Position numbers and translations under genes: made by a program
The notes under the pieces: model-generated
Told to the model about the DNA's origin: nothing
The model's input: only the letters and a program-made list of their open reading frames with translations
Databases searched by the model: none
Assembly: GCA_934168205.1 (NCBI GenBank)
Contig: CAKPMX010000002.1
Span: 62,001-126,000, forward strand
DNA: 64,000 nucleotides
Direction of reading: 5' to 3'
Source of the DNA: an uncultured Bacilli bacterium
Lineage (GTDB): Bacteria; Bacillota_I; Bacilli_A; RF39; UBA660
Part shown: positions 61,246-64,000 of the stretch, one piece after another
Numbering within the stretch: the first letter of the stretch is position 1
Layout: each line of letters opens with the position of its first letter

Positions 61246-61845
61246 ATGGCATTAATAAAATGTAAGGAATGTGGCAAGGAAATCAGTGATTCAGTTAATT
61301 CTTGTCCTCATTGTGGATATGTGTATAAAAAAACAAAGGAAATGACAACTATGAAAGTTGTAAGAATTCTTCTTGTCGTTGCTTTAATTGGTATAGCATT
61401 GTTCTTTGGATTTACTTATTTAGTTTTTGATTATATTCCAAAAGTTAAAGTAAAAAATGAGATGGCTAAATATTATGGTGAGTGGAAATTAATTGATGGA
61501 GATTATGAAAATGTCGTTAAGATGTATAATGAAGAATATAAATTAAAAAGTCAAATTAACATAAATAAAGATAATTTAGAGAGTCAAGGAGATAATAGTA
61601 GTTGTGGTTTTAATAGACCTAGTAAGGATTATGCAATAACAAGTTATACTGATGAGGACTGTTCAGATGATTATTATTTATTAACTACACTTGATAAATT
61701 AGTAGAAAGTCCTTTAACTGATTATCCACTAGAAAATGTTATAATATGTTTTGAATTGAAAGATAAAACTTTAACTCAAAAAAAATGTGCTCTTAATGAT
61801 AATTCAACTGCCGAAAATAAAAGAATTACTTATAAATTGAAATAA
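61246..61845 (+). CDS. Zinc-ribbon membrane protein
   Basis: A 199-residue protein with an N-terminal zinc ribbon (CKECGKEISDSVNSCPHCG, four Cys in CxxC pairs), a linker, one membrane helix (ILLVVALIGIALFFGFTYLVF) and an extracytoplasmic domain of about 130 residues with two or three cysteines (NSSCGF, DEDCSDD, KKCALND). The layout is common for cell-envelope accessory proteins; function unknown. It begins 3 bases after the hsdR remnant. Confidence 0.72.
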   Translation: MALIKCKECGKEISDSVNSCPHCGYVYKKTKEMTTMKVVRILLVVALIGIALFFGFTYLVFDYIPKVKVKNEMAKYYGEWKLIDGDYENVVKMYNEEYKLKSQININKDNLESQGDNSSCGFNRPSKDYAITSYTDEDCSDDYYLLTTLDKLVESPLTDYPLENVIICFELKDKTLTQKKCALNDNSTAENKRITYKLK

Positions 61846-61915
61846 GAAAGGAAGTTCTAAATGGGTTTGATGAAATGATGAAAAAGTTAGAAAATGCATA
61901 AAATTAAGACATCAT

Positions 61916-61934
61916 GGCACTTTTTTACGGCACC
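61916..61934 (+). repeat. Element-end repeat, right copy
   Basis: GGCACTTTTTTACGGCACC matches 59707-59724 apart from one extra T, in the same orientation. Confidence 0.55.
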
Positions 61935-62044
61935 TTAATAAAAAATGAGTTCAAAGAAAATTAAATAAAATATACAGAAGCCCTTTATTTATAAGGATTT
62001 CTTGATGTATAATGTTAGTGTCGATTGGGATTCGAGCATACCCT

Positions 62045-62083
62045 TCCTAAGCGATAGGTCGGCAGTTCAAATCTGCCCGAGGA
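62045..62083 (+). repeat. Right attachment repeat (attR), partial tRNA-Arg copy
   Basis: Identical for 39 bases to 59560-59598. After two mismatches (GATCCCAG for GACACCAG) the match resumes for CCAGAT, showing the acceptor end has drifted and is not functional. Confidence 0.88.
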
Positions 62084-62285
62084 TCCCAGATTGGTAGAAA
62101 ACTCGAATTTTTCGAGATAATATAAAAACTACTAAAAATACTATGGATGAATTAAGAAAAAGTTCTTTAAGAGAACAACTTGATGAAGAGCCTAATAGTA
62201 AGAAATTATAAAAACGATAAATAACAGTGTGAAAATGGGTTTTCATTAGTATTGTTTGGAACTCATAAATTGCGAGTGAAATAAT

Positions 62286-62316
62286 AAACTAGTTAGGAAA
62301 GTTCTAACTAGTTTTT
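62286..62316. terminator. Strong terminator hairpin
   Basis: AAACTAGTTAG (62286-62296) with CTAACTAGTTT (62304-62314), 11-bp perfect stem. It has no obvious gene immediately upstream, so it may end a small RNA or an interrupted unit. Confidence 0.8.
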
Positions 62317-62349
62317 GCTTTTTATATAATTGGTTTAAACAGAAGTTTT

Positions 62350-62670
62350 TTAGTACCAAGTTATTTTAGAATTATTGTCTTTTAAATATGCTTCTTGAGG
62401 ATTTTCTTTATTGTATTTAACAGTTACTTTATTACCTGGTGCTGTACTTACTCCAGTATTTATTTTAATTAAACTTTTTGTTTTGTATCCGATAGGAATA
62501 AAACCTAATTTAATTTTTTTATAAGGTTTCATAATTTGTTGTTCTTTTAATTGATACTTTTTACCAGATACTTCATATTCTACTGTTAAGAGGTTTGAAT
62601 TATTGCTAGAACGGACTTTATTTTCGATTATTATACCTTTACATGATTCAGTACAGTTTTCTTTTTTCAT
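62350..62670 (-). CDS. DUF3592-like small protein
   Basis: A 106-residue soluble protein without membrane segments. It has the 'G.I.E.......L.VEYEVSGKKYQL' and 'GNKVTVKYNKENPQEAYL' layout of DUF3592 domains, whose usual membrane helices are absent here. The N terminus has three cysteines (ENCTESC...). Function unknown. GAAGGG lies upstream of the ATG on the minus strand. Confidence 0.62.
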   Translation of the reverse strand: MKKENCTESCKGIIIENKVRSSNNSNLLTVEYEVSGKKYQLKEQQIMKPYKKIKLGFIPIGYKTKSLIKINTGVSTAPGNKVTVKYNKENPQEAYLKDNNSKITWY

Positions 62671-62865
62671 AATAAACCCTTCTTTCTATAATTAATTTAT
62701 CATAGAAGATAATAATTTAGCTACATTAGTTGATAAAAAGTATAGTTATTAGTAATAAAATGTAAAGTGAAGGGTGTAGTTTATATAGATTAGACGTTTG
62801 ACTTTATGTATTGGTAATGCTATTATGGTTGTAGTCGGATTTTATTTAAGTAAGGTTGGTTATAA

Positions 62866-63702
62866 ATGACAAAAAATATGTTTGATCCTTTTTTGGAATA
62901 TTTAGATTTATGTAGTAGAGAATTAAAAGATACATTTGAGTGTAGAAATAGTGTTTTGGATGCAAAAATAGAAGATGTATACTTAGATACTTTGTTAGAT
63001 TTAGACGATATTTATAGAATTGATGTTTCTTTTGATATTGTTAAAAGGATGTTTATTTTACAAAATTTAATTACTGAAAGATTTTGTAATGGTAGAGGGT
63101 TTCTGCCAATGAAAGAGATGGTTAAATTACTTTCTCGTGAATTAAGAGCAAAGATAATAGAGTCTGATAAAAGGGCTAAGTTGGTTTTAGAAACCGATGG
63201 TAATATTAAAAGTATTACTATGATGCTTGGGGATGAGGCTGTTTTAGGTATTGAGACATTTGATGAGGACAGATTTACAAATGACCTAATGGTTAGTTGT
63301 AACCGCGTTAAAAATGTACGACCAGTTACTTCGGCTAGAGTTATTTCTCCTAATTATATCTTTGGTGATAATGGTGTTTATATTAACGCTGGTGATGAAA
63401 GCTTTTTAGATACATTTAAAAGAACTAATACTGAGGAGTTTGATTCAACATTAGAACTTCATTATTGGTATATTGATTATTCTAGACCTGAAGAAAGGGT
63501 ATTGGTTGATAGAGTTCATGGCTTAAAAGATACTATTACTGATACTGGTGAAGTTAAACTTGGTTCTTTTCATGTACCAATGCTTAATGGCATAATACTT
63601 GGTGCTTTGAAACATAGTGATGAACAGATACTTAATTTTATAAATAGATCTAGTACTAATGATGAAAATATTGATAAAGTATATCACAAAGTTAATGAAT
63701 AG
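62866..63702 (+). CDS. Hypothetical protein
   Basis: A 278-residue soluble protein. Residues 1-110 are helical and acidic; 110-278 look mixed, with GDEAVLGIETFDED, NYIFGDNGVYINAGDESF, LHYWYIDYSRPEERV and a Gly/His-rich GSFHVPMLNGIILGAL near the end. No family recognised. The ribosome site is weak (AAGGTTGG). A promoter is not obvious in the 195-base gap before it. Confidence 0.55.
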   Translation: MTKNMFDPFLEYLDLCSRELKDTFECRNSVLDAKIEDVYLDTLLDLDDIYRIDVSFDIVKRMFILQNLITERFCNGRGFLPMKEMVKLLSRELRAKIIESDKRAKLVLETDGNIKSITMMLGDEAVLGIETFDEDRFTNDLMVSCNRVKNVRPVTSARVISPNYIFGDNGVYINAGDESFLDTFKRTNTEEFDSTLELHYWYIDYSRPEERVLVDRVHGLKDTITDTGEVKLGSFHVPMLNGIILGALKHSDEQILNFINRSSTNDENIDKVYHKVNE

Positions 63703-63738
63703 AATGTTTGAATTTTAGTTATTTTGGAGGTTTAAGTT

Positions 63739-64000
63739 ATGGCATTAGATAAAGCTAAAAAACATTTAGAAAAGTTTGGATTTGATGATAGAATTATTAT
63801 TTTTGATGAGTCTTCAGCAACGGTAAAGGAAGCAGCTCACGCTCTTGGTTGTACTGAAGGACATGTTGCGAAAACGTTATCTTTTTTAGTTGCTGATAAG
63901 CCGATTTTAATAGTTGCAGCGGGGGATGCTAAAATTGATAATGCTAAATATAGACATTATTTTAAGAAAAAGGCTAAAATGATTCCATATGATGATGTTT
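63739..64000 (+). CDS. YbaK/EbsC-family aminoacyl-tRNA deacylase (truncated by the window edge)
   Basis: The first 87 codons: MALDKAKKHLEKFGFDDRI, then SSATVKEAAHALGCTEGHVAKTLSFLV with the family's catalytic Lys, and VAAGDAKIDNAKYRHYF. These proteins hydrolyse mischarged Cys-tRNA(Pro) or similar. The 3' end lies beyond the window. GGAGG precedes the ATG by 11 bases. Confidence 0.9.
   Translation, partial: MALDKAKKHLEKFGFDDRIIIFDESSATVKEAAHALGCTEGHVAKTLSFLVADKPILIVAAGDAKIDNAKYRHYFKKKAKMIPYDDV

Larger units (their letters stand above)
59560..62083. mobile_element. Decayed integrative element in tRNA-Arg(CCT)
   Basis: About 2.5 kb lies between an intact tRNA-Arg and a second copy of its 3' part. 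The left tRNA is rebuilt by the element, with a new terminator at 59617-59655. The sequence beyond the right copy (AACTCGAATTTTTCGAG, 62100 on) is the same motif that follows the chromosomal tRNA-Thr genes, so it is the original flank. Inside are three small unknown genes, a gutted hsdR and a zinc-ribbon membrane protein gene. No integrase remains. It may be a remnant of a genomic island that carried a type I restriction system. Confidence 0.8.
61846..62285. other. Gap holding the right element end
   Basis: This stretch contains the right GGCAC...ACGGCACC repeat (61916-61934), the right tRNA fragment (62045-62083) and a possible remnant frame (62143-62211, MDELRKSSLREQLDEEPNSK...) without a ribosome site. 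A short frame at 61861 (MGLMK) also looks non-functional. I see no other gene. Confidence 0.6.

Noticed and set aside
60990..61277. Minus-strand 95-codon frame opposite the hsdR remnant
   Set aside because: The hsdR homology is on the plus strand and explains the sequence; this frame has no ribosome site.
1..64000. CRISPR arrays and insertion sequences
   Set aside because: No run of regularly spaced direct repeats and no transposase-like frame was seen in the window.

Overview
The window is very AT-rich and gene-dense, with short leaders, AGGAGG-type ribosome sites and mostly head-to-tail genes. TGA is used as a stop (for example at 10163-10165), so the standard bacterial code applies and this is not a UGA-Trp mollicute. 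The gene set is that of a low-GC Firmicute: rnjB-type RNase J, YneF, SirA, YlbJ/YlbL, YmfF/YmfH, a DUF2624-like protein, GPR and SpoIIP. The best guess is an uncultured, probably gut-associated, Bacilli-related lineage with full or residual endospore genes. This placement is an inference from gene content and synteny.

Layout. 0-1.4 kb: end of an unidentified protein, then two type IV prepilin-like genes. 1.5-11.4 kb: housekeeping genes (nfo, a DUF2624-like gene on the other strand, a class B PBP, rpmG, efp, ftsK/spoIIIE, deoD, ymfF-ymfH). 11.4-13.1 kb: a leader RNA with a possible terminator/antiterminator switch, a 31-residue Cys-rich peptide and a radical SAM/SPASM maturase, which together form a RiPP locus. 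13.1-18.5 kb: lepA, an HTH-like protein, hemW, an HD protein, a secreted protein and tmk. 18.5-21.7 kb: a PilB-like ATPase (minus strand) facing away from two more prepilin-like genes. 21.7-30.6 kb: ylbJ, ylbL, a HAD nucleotidase, a two-component system, a YitT protein, pncC, murI, a large surface protein and a fifth prepilin. 30.7-35.6 kb: two PlsC acyltransferases, an acyl-CoA ligase, an alpha/beta hydrolase, a DUF1003 protein and a lipoprotein. 35.6-41.1 kb: tRNAs, a candidate structured RNA and mostly accessory proteins. 41.1-48.5 kb: tkt-sirA-yneF, uvrC, mutL, miaA. 48.5-59.5 kb: a transglutaminase-like protein, rpsT, gpr-spoIIP, a block of unknown helical proteins, a degenerate metal-binding lipoprotein, yidD, rnc, rnjB and a 5-formyl-THF cyclo-ligase. 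59.5-62.1 kb: a decayed 2.5-kb element in tRNA-Arg(CCT), bounded by a 39-bp direct repeat and holding a gutted hsdR. 62.1-64 kb: small unknowns and a truncated YbaK/EbsC gene.

How the genes fit together. EF-P and both M16 proteins tied to its modification lie within 6.3 kb. ylbJ, ylbL, sirA, gpr, spoIIP and ftsK/spoIIIE point to a sporulation programme. Five prepilins and one assembly ATPase point to a type IV pilus or competence-type pseudopilus encoded at scattered sites. The most distinctive items are the RiPP locus with its leader, the DUF2624-like gene that has no standard start codon, the tRNA-Arg element, and an uncharacterised hairpin RNA at 36.75-36.88 kb.
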